From: Physcomitrium patens
Lineage: Eukaryota; Streptophyta; Bryopsida; Funariales; Funariaceae
Assembly: GCF_000002425.4 (NCBI RefSeq)
Contig: NC_037269.1
Coordinates: 15,473,309 to 15,537,308 of the forward strand
Length of the DNA stretch: 64,000 bases
Direction of reading: 5' to 3'
The notes beneath the pieces were generated by a model. The model worked only from the letters and a program-made list of their open reading frames with translations. It was not told the origin of the DNA and made no database searches. Positions 32,856 through 44,965 of the stretch are shown in pieces (position 1 is the first letter of the stretch; each line of letters begins with the position of its first letter). The position numbers were made by a program, and so were the translations under genes.

Positions 32856-35800
32856 AGCCCTCACAAATGAATACCCTGAACTCAAGCTATCAAACACAGT
32901 AAACCATCAAACGTGATTACTCTTTTCAAGCATGAATACGGCACTGCGCAAGATTCAGGTGATTGTTCGCAAAGTCAGGCGCTTGCTATATCTCCGAAGG
33001 TCCAAAGATTCTCTCTGAAAGTGTCAACAAATTTGGTCAGTCTCGTTTTAGGCGAATGTATCGTCGTGCAGCTGATCGTGAATTGGCACAAGCCGATAGA
33101 AAATAAATTTGGGGACGGGATGAGTGAGCACTGACTATGATTTCTATGCCGCAGAGACTCTCATTTATAAGGTGATCTCCAGCTTTGGCTTAGAATGGGT
33201 GCATTTCGACGAGATTGGACTTCAGACCACTGAGTCCCTAACTCCCAAGTTGGGCGTGCACATTGGTCGGCTAGAATAGAATCAGCTTCAACCGATTGAG
33301 CTCGTTGAAATTGCAGCGCCATGACCTTTTCACCCACTGCTGACGCGTTTTGAAACTTCACCTCATGGACTCAATATCAAATCTCTGCAAAACTACAGAT
33401 CATCACAATGGTGGAATAACAAGCTGCTGAGAATCATTTCTCTATTGAAACCATGGTGGAGGTTAGCTAATCAATTCATGAGGTGTGACAGCTACCTACT
33501 TATCAAGGGACTTGTATTTGTAGATGATGCATGATTCTGTCTCCACAAAAAGCAACCAACTAACACAGATCCACTCGAAGCGAACTACATGAATCGACCA
33601 GTCGATACTTAACCAATCTTGGGAACCAGCGGAACATATTCAATTATTTTCTCTACTTTGTCTGCGTACTCCAGTTCAACCTTTACATCCTGACAAAAAA
33701 AATGTAATCTGTAGTTTTTCGCTGGGGGAAGTCAAACCCCAAATATATTGGGTATTCGCACATCTTGCTAAACAATAATCTGGAGGAATATTCTTCTTTT
33801 GCAATACACCTCAGCAGACCATGTCCAGAGAAAACCGGGATGCGGCCGGTTCAAGCATAATACAAGTTTATAAGCTGGATTATTTTGCTTACCGGTAATC
33901 AAACCTGTCCGCTTGAAGATAGAAACATCATCAATGTTGGTGTCCCGCTGAAGCATTAACTTGGTTCACAATGGACGGCCCTGAAACGCAGATGGCTCTG
34001 TCGAAGGTCTCAAGATTTATCCAAATTGAACAACAGAGAGACCAAAATGCTGTCTGCATGATCACCATCACGTCGAAGTACGGTCCAGTTTTTCCTGTCA
34101 CGCTACCCCCACACTAATTAGCAAAGGATTAAACGAATGGAAATCGTGTGAGCAGCCAAAACTAATTAATTTAGCAAACGTTACGTGGTACAAGATTATT
34201 GGGTCTTTACAACAGTCTGTCGCCGAGGCTTCCACACCTTTGTTTGGCATGTTGCTGATTTGAAGTTCATTGATTAATATTAGGTGATGCTCGTGACTGA
34301 AAAGTTCAATTGTGCATCAATTTGGTAGAATTTAGAGTTAACTGCTTCACTGGGGTCGACCAAGATATATTATCCGCGGTGGTTGATCAACTCTGAAGAA
34401 ATCGGGAGGTCCCACGGTCTGAGTACACGCGTTCTATTCTGATTCACTAAACATTATTAGTCACACTTGTGGTTGGTAGAATGAGGTGACCACCAAATTA
34501 ATAATGAAAAAGCTTTATTGACCGGCTGCGACACACTATCTTACACCGCTTCCTGGCTCCATCCCCACTTTGTGCAACCTCTCATCTTCGTCAAGCCAGG
34601 TAGCAGCAACGTGGACTTTGTTCGACACGCATTAAAGATTTCTCACCATCCTCACCTGCTATTCCGTTGTACGAAGCAAAGAAGAATGTCACAAACCCGA
34701 ATTCGCCAACCTCACCGTCACAACGAAAATACACCCATCAATTCAACACCAGCGGAAGTTAGCGTTGTTGATTGCTGTAAGGACCATCACAAGTATTGAT
34801 AAGGAGTGGCGCAGTATATTTGGTTGTAGAGTGGAGCATTACCTGGTGCATTTCCCGTTTGCTCTCACAGTTCACAGCATTGCGAGCTTTCCTAGCATAC
34901 TTTGCTGCACTTGTAAGAGCACAAGCCCCGGCACTGTGAGCTCCTAAGTCTCTGTCTTTTCATCCACTCAATCCTCTTTGATAGAGTTCAGGGCTTGCGG
35001 CAGATTGATTCAAGAATACAACTCCAAGCACCTGGACTGCACAATGCAGCACCACCAATTCTTTTCAAGAGCATTCCACAAAGGTTGAACAAGAAGCAAA
35101 CTTTCTTGTACAGAATATAAATGCTCAAACTTTATATTACCTATGGACCCCAGGGGAATGTTACAGCGCACCAATCGAAGTAAACAGATCGAAACATTCA
35201 GCCCTAAAAATAAAGAACTGAAAGGTTGGACATGATGTCAGCCGTTCACTAACGCTCGGGTCCTGATTATAAAGCGTAGTAGAGTAAGCAAGATCAGAAG
35301 GACATAATATGAAAATCCCAAAAAAATACAGCTGAGCAGCTCCAGCCTCCGAGAACAGTTTCCAGCAGATCAGTGTGTGAAATCAAATTACTTAAAACTG
35401 AATCTCTAAACAGGGAAGCATGCAAGAAAGAACTGACCCAACTGTTGTGAAATGCACAAGATTTCAGCCTCCCACTTGTCAAACTCTAATTCCTATTCTG
35501 TTTCCCAACGTTTCGTTCATTTTAATCAAGATCCACAACTAAGCAATTATGATCGTAGTGCATTCTAAGTCAAGTCCTACCAGCACAATAGGACGCAGCG
35601 AAGTATAGCTGCGGTTATTTCGGGTATTGCCACTTAGAAAAGAATGTTAAGAATGTTAAACCTTCTAATACTGATGAATCACACAATGTTTTTGGGAGGC
35701 CAGGCTCATCTCAGTCAAATCAAGCACACAACTCATTTCTACAAATGCTTGGTAACCTTTATCTTTCCTGTGTTCCGCCAACTGATACTCTTGACAATGG

Positions 35801-36449
35801 AAAAGTCCCGGCACCCTAACAAGAAGAAAGGAGTCTCGAAAACCAAGGAGTTGGCACTTACAGACAGAATGTGCTTATAAATGCATCACAATCTCCTCCA
35901 GAAACCACATCGGCAACTGCAAAGCAAAGCGAGAACGTACCCTTGCTACCACTGAGCAAGCTCTACAACCTCTAATTCACTGTCTGCAAGGCACCTATTT
36001 AAAAAAACAGCGCCAAGACCAACCATAAAAGAATTCCATCGGATTAACCAAACATGGTCATTGACCCTGTCTGCAGTACAAGACATGTATGTTATCTCCC
36101 AGAGGCAAATATATGTCAGTACCGTTAAAACAAATGAGTGTGACTCCTCTATCTTTATGCAGATGGGATTTAGTGACCGAAAGTATTTAATCTATTTCAA
36201 GATTTTGTAACCTTCTGAGATCATGACATTGACATACTCCAGAAGAGGAATCTCAGAGATGAACTTATGTCCCAGAAATGTACCTTTGCTTTGCTGTGTG
36301 TGTGTGTAGGTATGACACTCTCCTTCTTCGGCAGCCCTACTGCATGATATATCCCGACTAACCGATGGGTTGAAGTGTTGATTGAAGTTATTGCTAATGT
36401 TTCGTCTTTTGACCAGGCTCTGGTCTTGTCTTGTAAAAGTTGTATCAAC
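32856..36449. other. Region upstream of the thioesterase gene, no gene supported
   Basis: Higher GC and no repeats shared with the rest of the window. The part next to 32856 probably holds the promoter and 5' untranslated region. Open frames up to 93 codons exist on both strands (for example 34518-34799 +), but none shows recognisable domains, good splice partners or family resemblance. A short GT run lies at 36297-36306. Confidence 0.45.
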
Positions 36450-36899
36450 TTACAAGACAGAGACAATAGTTCAAGAACTTCTTTGGCACTTGGCATAGAC
36501 AGATTATGAATTTGTCATTGAAGTGATCATTGGACTTGAGAATGCTCATTGTAGGGACTTTAAAGTGCAAGGTACTCTCTTGCCCGCACTTCTTGATGCC
36601 CTGATGAAGAAGTATATATAATTGAAGTTGAAGCAAGAACATGAATAATCTGAACTATTCCATCTTTGTGGGGTGAATAAGAGTTAGTATTGTTAGATTG
36701 GATCGACATTGGAATGGATAGTAGTAGAATTTACAAGGATCAATAGGTCTTGATATCTTCAGTATGTAAATTGGAGGGATTTAGAAGTAAAGTCTATTTG
36801 TAGTTTCTATAATGATAATCTACTGGCTTTCAAGTATATGATTAATGAGGATCTTTTAAGCATTCTAGAATACAAGGATATTGATATAGAATGTGATTG

Positions 36900-37574
36900 A
36901 TATAGTCCCTGAAAAATGGTCGTGATATAAGTACTTTGATTAGTAAATCATAGATCGTGGTTGATTGCAGGTTACCTATTGCCTATTATTTTGAGTCTAA
37001 TTTTGTTGACTATCTATAAGAATTTAATTTTTTTCAATGTTTTAATAAAAATATCAACTTCTTGTTCCTTTGTTGAAATATGTATTATGCAAATTTTCTT
37101 TTATATTGTCTTTTCTCTGATGAAATGATATTGGATTTTGATATGTTTAGTCTTAATGTGCAATATAGAGTTTTTAACAAGTTTGAAGGCACTGAGATTG
37201 TTGAGATGCAGAGGAGTAGAATCCGTAACATTTACTTAGAGGTTGCATGGTAATGAGCGTGTCTATGTAATTCCTTTCATTGCTTTTCTTATGAATTTGT
37301 ATTCTATATTGATAGTCAATATTGCTACTATAGACTATAGCTTGCTTTTCCACATGATTGGTATCTCTTTAAGTTTTATGAATATACCACTTTTTGGTTT
37401 TTTGCCATTTAAATCATGTACTCCATTGGAATCAAAGAATGCATAAAGTTACATTTTATTTTACTTTAGAAAGAATATGTCATATTAGTTGAATCTTAGA
37501 AATATTATAGGATTTTTTATGCTTGGAGTAGTCTTATCATAAACCATTAACAATACTAACCACATATAATAGGT
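36900..37574 (-). pseudogene. Element J copia RNase H (broken)
   Basis: - strand text from 37574: LLYVVSIVNGL, then GVHDLNGKKPKSG, EIPIMWKSKL, EYKFIRKAMKGI, LHLNNLSAFKLVKNS and HIKTKHIKIQYHFIREK. These are the successive copia RNase H blocks, with several stops. The first block continues reading from the other side of element C (about 46369-46480). Confidence 0.75.
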
Positions 37575-37578
37575 CCGG
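37575..37578. repeat. Target-site duplication of element C (left, CCGG)
   Basis: CCGG before TGTCG at 37579, repeated at 46365-46368. Confidence 0.88.
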
Positions 37579-38978
37579 TGTCGTGTTGTAACACGAGTAT
37601 ACAGTGAAAATAAAAAGAAAGGGGAATTTTATTAATATTCAGTTACCTCGAATATTGGGAGCATCGACCAACTCCAGTACAAATACTGAGTGGTCAGGTT
37701 CAGTGACTCCGTTACAGTGAGTCGGAGCATACTGAAATGCCCCGTTCGATTCCAATAACGGGAGTCAGCAGGAAGAGAAGGACCAATTCACACGACGAGT
37801 TCGAGGAGCCAATTGGATCCAATTTCGATAATCCAATCCGGGTCCTCTTACCCAATATGAGACCTGTATTGGTGGGGCAACCCAATGCAGTCTAGTTACG
37901 GGAAATCCAGGTCTTACTACGGGTCTTAGCCAATCTGACGCGAGGACCAATTTGACCCAGTTACGGGAAATCCAGGTCTTACTACGGGTCTTAGCCAATC
38001 TGACGCGAGGACCAATTTGACCCAATTACGGGAACATCCAGGTTACTACGGGCATCTTTCCCAATATAGGACCTGAATTGGTCGGGCGACTCAATGTGGT
38101 CCCGATTACGGGGTTCGATTCTGTTTCAGGCTGTCCTGTTCTCTGTGCCGTCTCAGGGAATGTTGTTTTCGGTAAATGGATTTCTTAAAGGCAAAAACGG
38201 AGGAAAAAGCTTGACGGCGAGAGCCAATTTCGGATCCAAGCTTGAGGTGGGAGCCAATTCCGGATCTAAGACGGAAGATTGAAGAAATTCAGAGGATAAG
38301 GTTAGGTGGGATATAGTTTTGGGGGGTGGTTTTTTTTTTTGAGGGGAAATCGGGGGGGAAGGATTTTTCAAGCTTCTGCAAGGTTACCAGTTCGGTTTTT
38401 CATTGGAGGTTTTTTGAAGATCAGGGGAATTAGAGAGAGGAGCTTCATGCTTCGGGTCGGGGAAGGAAAGACATAGAATTTGGATTTTTCTTCTTCGTAG
38501 AGTTTTGGGGAAGACTGAGGCAATCGTTGCTGAAGTCAGTGTTGTAATGGTGAATCGGGATTTTTAAATGAAGTGGGTTTGAATACTCTTGACTGTTTTG
38601 TGAAATCGAGTTACGTCTGTGATTGAAGGATTAAAAGGGTGTCTATAGGATTGAGTATGCGGAGTGAATGAAATTTATTGGGTTAATCTAACAAGACAGT
38701 CAATGGATACAAGATCGTAAGTACAAAGCAGTATTGAAGGTTAACAGTTTGGGTTGTACGGGGTTCTCTGTAACGTCTAGAGACCTACCGGCTGGGGCAA
38801 AAAGGACTTCGACAAGCAGTCGAAGAGCACCCGTATAGATTTACCGTATATTGTTGCAGTCGTTTATATTCCAGCAGTCAAAAACTGATAGACTGCTTGA
38901 CTATCGGCGAATCTCCATACTACCTTCTACAGCCAGACGCCCGGCGCGTTCTCGAGCAGGAAAGCACGTAATACGACA
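37579..38978 (+). repeat. Element C 5' LTR
   Basis: 1,400 bp, TGTCGTGTTGTAACACG to CGTAATACGACA. It includes a 65-bp tandem duplication (37895-37959 and 37960-38024) and a dense cluster of CCAAT/ATTGG pentamers. Confidence 0.95.
37895..38024 (+). repeat. 65-bp tandem duplication in the LTR of element C
   Basis: Two 65-bp units starting GTTACGGGAAATCCAGG, followed by a third, partial unit from 38025. The same pair is at 45282-45411 in the 3' LTR. Element B has one unit, which accounts for most of the LTR length difference. Confidence 0.88.
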
Positions 38979-38982
38979 TAAG

Positions 38983-39000
38983 TGGTGAACCCGACGTGAA
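38983..39000 (+). other. Element C primer-binding site
   Basis: TGGTGAACCCGACGTGAA begins four bases after the 5' LTR. The TGG start pairs with a tRNA CCA terminus. The tRNA species is not resolved. Confidence 0.75.
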
Positions 39001-39049
39001 AGCTTGAGGTAGAAGGTATTCGATTTCGGTTGATTTTATCTTTATTTTT

Positions 39050-41423
39050 ATGGAAAACGAAAATAAAAAATTTTGAAGGATTTTTGGGAGAAGTTTCTAG
39101 TGGGGAGTCTTCTAAAGGACAAGGTATGCACATGGATCCGTCTATTGCTAGTTTGTTTCAAGCCTTCTCATTGTCAATGCAGCAACAGCAAAGCAATGAT
39201 CGAAAGGAAGCTTTGGCAACCAAAGCATTGCAAGCAGTGGTCAATAAAATTGATCAATTTGATGGGAGGAATATTTCAAGGTATTTAAGATGTTATGTTC
39301 GTGAAATGGAATTAAATCGGGTTTCTGAGAAGAAAATGGTTGCACTATTTGGACTTGCCACGATACCGGAGATAAGGAACCACATTACATCCATTACGGA
39401 TCGTTGTGGGAATTCATGGGAGGATTTTTCACATGCATTGAAAGACGAATATTTCTTGGAAGATGCTGATCGCGTTACTAAGAAGCTGTTTCTAGGATGG
39501 ATTGAACGGCCCAATAAGAATTTGCAAGCAACAGAGCTACTAAGGGAATTTGAGAGGCAGTACTCTCAATTATCGAAGGTAGAAAAATTGACATTGGAGC
39601 CGAACAAAGTTGATCTATTTCTTCAAGCTGCTGATGGAGAATTGCAAGAGAAATTAGAACCCCTTCTTGAAGACAAAGAAGAAGATGAAGGATTGACAAC
39701 GAAGTGGAAGAACGTTGAAGATGCGGTGGGGTTGCTTACAAAAAAAGAAAGGAGGAAGGATAGGAGTAATATTCCGAAAACAGTACAAGCACCCAAAGCT
39801 CCAGTACGTACAACACCACCGACAATGCCTACAGTTCAACCTTCGACATCCTTGTCAAAGAAAGCAGATATGGGTATGGAAGAAATTATACGAGGAATGC
39901 GAGATCTTCAAATCAAATTGGCAAGACTTGAAGAGAATACTTCTATAAACAATTTGAAGAATGTTTCAAAACAAGGATATGTACAAAGATGCATTTGGTG
40001 TGATGATGCTTCACACACTAGAAAAGATTGCAATGAATTTAATAATATGATACGGCAGGGAATTATTTGCTGGAAAGATGGGAAGATAGCATTGAAAGCT
40101 AGGGAGGATCTTCTTCAAATCAATTTTGGCAAGGGAGGAATGAGAGCATTGGTTCAAGATAACTTAAAAGAGCATGAAACAGTAGTACGAGAAAGTGCAA
40201 GTTATGGTGCTAGAGTAGATGATGAAATTGGTGGAAGTACGGAAACTAGTGAGTTTTGGGCTTCTGCCGTTTCTACAATGCAAGAAGGAAAATTACCTCG
40301 AGAAGCGTTATTGAGAACTGCAGCTACAATACGAGGAAGAACAGGTTGGGAGGATCCTGTTGAGTCTCTTTCAGTTCATGCATATATTGCTAAGAGCCAA
40401 CATGAAGCTTTGATGGAAGAAAAAAGACGAGGAAATTTTGATGATACTAGAGAAGGAAATTCTTTTAAGAGGCAAACTCGAGGAGACAAGGCTCGGGAGG
40501 CAGCTTCACAAGAATTGCCTGTAAAGGATACCTCAGCATCATTGGGAGAAAAAACAACGGAGACAAAAGATAAGGGCAAATCAATTGCTTATAAGCTACT
40601 TTCTGACATTGAAGCGGCAACAAATTTGAAAGGGGTGTTGGAAGAACGTATATTAAACGCTAAGGTGGAATTCACATTGAAAGAAGTCTTGGGAATTGCA
40701 AAGAAGGAGTTTCATGATGTTATCATTGACAGCATTAAGCAAAAGAGGCAATTAATGAGCGAAACTGGAATGAGTCATGCTATTGATGCAAGAATATGTA
40801 GAGATGAAGAAGAGGTTGATATTGGTTACAAGCAACCAACAAATGAAAAGAATGGGTATAATCAGCGAGTACGTTTCGAAGATTCTAGTGACAAGGAAAT
40901 GGAAACTTTGAGCCATTATACTCAAAAGCATTGGGCAAGGGCAACTACTGAGGTATTGGTGAAGGTAGGAGATATAGAAGAACCAATAGTTGCTTTGGTG
41001 GACCATGGTTCTGAAATAAATCTCATGTCTAAAGATCTTTATAAGAAGCAAAAATGGCCAATTGATATGGAACATGGATGGGCAATACGAGCAACTAATA
41101 ACACACAAGGCGAATTATATGGAGCTTGTCCAGATGTCAAAATTCGGATTGGGGATGTTACGACGGAGCAACATTTCTTCGTTCAAGATACAACGTCTTA
41201 TCCGTTGATTTTATGACAACCTTATATCACGGCAACACGGATGGAAACAAAGGTACTTGACGATGGTTCTGCTTATGCAAGGGTACGGAGCGAAGATGGG
41301 AGGAAAGCTGTACAATTTCTAACAGTACCTCCTAACCATGAACGGAATCGAGATAGGTTGAGGGAGAAACCATTGCCAAAGATTGTTGAAGGATTTAAGG
41401 ATTTTGGGGAGGTACCACTGTAA
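39050..41423 (+). pseudogene. Element C gag-protease
   Basis: The ATG at 39050 equals the start of B's gag. An extra base within the following A-rich run puts it out of frame at once, so the long open frame (39030-41216) is entered without its native start. Gag matches B with a zinc knuckle CIWCDDASHTRKDC at about 39991-40032. The protease motif ALVDHGSEINLMS is at about 40993. A TGA at 41214-41216 (GGA in B) interrupts, and the frame then runs to TAA 41421-41423, shared with B. Downstream, Pol is in the -1 frame. Confidence 0.87.
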
Positions 41424-43600
41424 AGCAAGATTATGGAGGTACAAAAGAGGAGGTACTATTGCGAGATGAAGGTGCCTTTGATGCGAGTTTTATTGGTATA
41501 TTGGAGAATGGAAATATTATGTATAAGAAAGTTGATGATTTTAAAAGAAAAGAAAGAAAAAGATTATATAATATTGAAGGAAAATTACGCAAGATAGGTG
41601 CATTGCAAGATGATGAGAGGATTTTGGGTGTTTATGAAGAAAATGGACTGGAAGATTCATTGGAATTGATTACATCTATTGGGTTAGGGGATAATGATAA
41701 GATTGTTGAAATTCATTCGAGAGAGGTTTATACCATGCTTGAATCTTTTCAAGCACCAGAAGTCACTATAAAGACGAGATATAAAATGGCAGATAAGAAA
41801 GTAAAGCCTGTTGCCGGACCATTACCAGAGGATTCTAAAGAACAAATGAGAGAAACATCAAAAGAAGCAAGTTTAAGAGATCCAATGAGTATTGGACATC
41901 AGTTTACTGAAGAGACTTTTGAAGAATTGAAGATTGGTTCTGATGGTTCTTTATTGCCGGAGGAAATTACTTGCTTCAAAAAGATGTTGGCTAAACAAGG
42001 TAGATCGTTTGCCTTCGAATCTCATGAAATTGGGTGTGTGGATCCAAATATTATAACACCTATGGTTATCTTCACTGTACCGCATGTACCTTGGAATCTA
42101 AGACCGATTCCAGTACCAAGGGCACATTTACCTAAATTGGTGGAACTATTGAAAGAAAAGATAAAGATGAAAATATTAGAACCTTCATTTGCGCCATATT
42201 CTAGTCGATGGTTTACGGTACCTAAGAAGAATGGGTCACTGCGGTTTATTCAAGATATGCAGCCGATGAATGCTTTAACTGTCAAGAATGCAGGAATTGG
42301 ACCTATTGTGGATGAATTTGCTGAGGCGTTTGCTGGAAGGGCGATCTATTCAATGGGTGATTTGTATTCAGGTTATGATCAATTTCAACTTGCCGAAGGA
42401 AGTAGAGATATGACAACGATGAGAACACCGCTTGGATTGGTTAGAATGTGCACTCTTCTTCAAGGCGCGACCAACTCAGTTGCGCATATGATGAATGGGA
42501 TGAATAAGGTATTGAGAGATTTTATTCCGGAAAAGACTATGCCTTTTTTGGATGATGTTCCTATAAAAGGGTGCAGAGAAGGGGACAAGGATGAAACTTT
42601 AGATATGAGGGGATGTCGCAAATATGTTGTTGATCATATACAAGATTGTGAAAAGATTTTAACTCGGCTTGGAGAAGTTCATCTTACATTATCGGGTATG
42701 AAGTCCGTATTTGGAGTGCGAGAGGTTGTAATTGTTGGACATTTATGTGGATCTTACGGAAGAAAACCAGATCCGACTAAAGTTGATGCAATTGGAAGGA
42801 TGAAAGAGGATTGTGGTTCTTTAACAGAGGTTCGCAGGTTTTTGGGTGCATGTATATTTTATCGAATCTGGATCCCTCATTTTGCTCACATAGCGGATCC
42901 ATTATATGAACTGTTACGCAAGGGTTACCGATTTGAATGAAAAGAAAGGCATATTCAGGCAATGCAAAGATTGAAGAAATTATTGATGTCACCTCCAATA
43001 TTGAGGAAGGTTGATTATAAGTGCAATAGATCAGTGATTCTTACTGTAGACGCTAGTCCAATTGCCGTTGGATGGGCGGTGGGTCAAGATGATTCGAATG
43101 GAAGTAGATTTGCAGTTCGATTTGGGGCTAAAGTTTTAAGTATTCATCAACGTGCATATTCGCAAGTGAAAAGAGAACTTTGGGGAGTCGTTTCCGCTAG
43201 GAAAGCTGAAAAGGACTATTTGATTGGGGCAGTAGTAGTAGTAATTGAAACAGATTGCTTGCCATTGCTTGGAATGATTATTAACTGTTCAACGCCAGAT
43301 ATTGCAATGTTGAGATGGATTGCTTATATTAAGTCACTAAATTCAGAATTTAAGCATATCACTAGGAAGGACAATTTAGTAGCAGACATGCTATCTTGAG
43401 CAAGATACGAGAGGGAGGACGAAATGGTTGAAGACATTGATGATGTCGGATTGAAATTCTATTCAATATCAAATCTCAACAGAGAAGACAAGCTATTTCT
43501 TGAAGAATCTTATGAAGGAGAATTATTGGATATTGGTCATTATTTGAATACCTTGTCTAAGGAGGGGAATTGGTCTACAGAAAAATTCAAACAAATAAGA
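41399..43600 (+). pseudogene. Element C Pol: linker, reverse transcriptase, RNase H
   Basis: Open from 41399 to 42940 (overlapping the gag-protease frame by 25 bp at -1). The RT core reads FTVPKKNGSLRFIQDMQ (about 42210), DLYSGYDQFQLAEG, LQGATNSVAHMMNG and PFLDDVPIKG (about 42544). FLDD is the active-site box. A TGA at 42938 (TGG in B) is followed by RNase H with LTVDASPIAVGWAVG and VKRELWGVV. Another TGA at 43397 (CGA in B) and a frameshift in the A-run near 43595-43610 separate it from integrase. Confidence 0.87.
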
Positions 43601-44903
43601 AAAAAAAGCATATGGATTTTTATTTCGAGATGGATTCTTATGGAAGAGACCGAAGAAAGGAATTGGGATGCCACAACGAGTGATAGGCAAAAGGAAAGAA
43701 AAACTAAAATTATTAAAGGAGTTTCATGATAGTTTATAGGCAGGGCATAGAGGAATCTGGGCTACTTTTGCTCAACTCAAGGAACGATATTGGTGGAAAA
43801 ATATGTATCGAGATGTGCTCTCATTTGTAGAGTCATGTGAAATCTGTCAATCGTATTCTAATATCCGACACCGAGATGGTCTTCATCCTATGTATCCTCT
43901 GGCTATTCATTTTAAATGGGTTGTTGATTTGGTTATTATGCCGGTTGGGTTATGGCAGATGAGATATTTGGTTTTAGCTCGTGAAGATTTATCAAATCAA
44001 GTAGAAGGAAGAGCATTGAGGACAAAATCTACAAAGGGGATTTGTAGGTTTTTGCTTGAAGATGTCATTTGCCGTTACGGGTGCGTAGGAAAAATCACTG
44101 CAGATCGTGGAGAATTAAATGCACAAGAAGCTCGTAAGTTCTTTGAAAAGTGTGGAGTTAAACTATCACTGACTACTACTTATAATCCAGAAGGGAATGC
44201 GAAAAGCGAACGCGGTCACCCGCCGATTGTGAAAGCATTGGTTAAAGCTTGTAATGGGAAGGTTAAAGAGTGGCCATGGCTTTTGTCATTTGCATTATGA
44301 GCTGATCGAACAACACATAGTTCGGTGACAGGATATATGCCAGTAGAACTTATGACAGGTCAAAAACCAATTATGCCGATTGAAGAAAAGGTACTTACTT
44401 GGAGTATGCTACCATGGGAAGATGGATTGACAAGAGAAGAACTTCTGGCTATTAGGATTCGACAATTGGAGCAAAGAACGGAAGATGTCCAGATAGCATT
44501 GGAAAGGTTAAAAAGAGCAAGGTTACAAAATAAGGCGCGATTCGATAAGCAACATCGATTGAGACCAAAAGCAATCGAGGAAGGTGACTGGGTACTTGTT
44601 TATGACAATAGTCTGGATAATCAACATAGTACTTTGCGGAAATTTTCAAAACGTTGGTTTGGACCATATGTTGTAACAACTGTTCATGATAATGCGACTT
44701 ACTCATTACGGGAGTTAGATGGTACAAAATTGAAAATACCAATTGCAGGGAAGAGAGTAAAAATATTTAAACGAAGACACGCAGAGATGAATATGGAAGA
44801 CCTTAATGAAGGTATAGAGATTCCGCAGCAAAAAGATGAAAGTAATATGGATAATGAAGGTGACGAAGACGAACTGGATAAAGACGTAGGGGATATATTC
44901 TGA
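43601..44903 (+). pseudogene. Element C integrase
   Basis: The HHCC domain is interrupted by a TAG at 43737-43739 (TGG in B). CEICQSYS is near 43840. The catalytic core is intact: VDLVIMP, ADRGELN, and E in the KSERGHPP motif (spacing 34 residues). A TGA at 44298-44300 (TGG in B) cuts the frame after the core. The C-terminal part (44325-44903) has GPYVVTTVHDNATYSLRELD and an acidic tail (DNEGDEDELDKD). No chromodomain. Confidence 0.87.
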
Positions 44904-44953
44904 ATCAAACAGCAATTGGGTAAATTGGTGCATACCGGAGGATGCACAGGTTC

Positions 44954-44965
44954 AGAGGGGGTGGA
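44954..44965 (+). other. Element C polypurine tract
   Basis: AGAGGGGGTGGA directly before the 3' LTR, identical to that of element B. Confidence 0.8.

Noticed and set aside
32506..32916. 136-codon + strand frame
   Set aside because: Antisense shadow of thioesterase exon 1.
34518..34799. 93-codon + strand frame upstream of the thioesterase
   Set aside because: No recognisable motif, no splice context, and composition no different from its surroundings.
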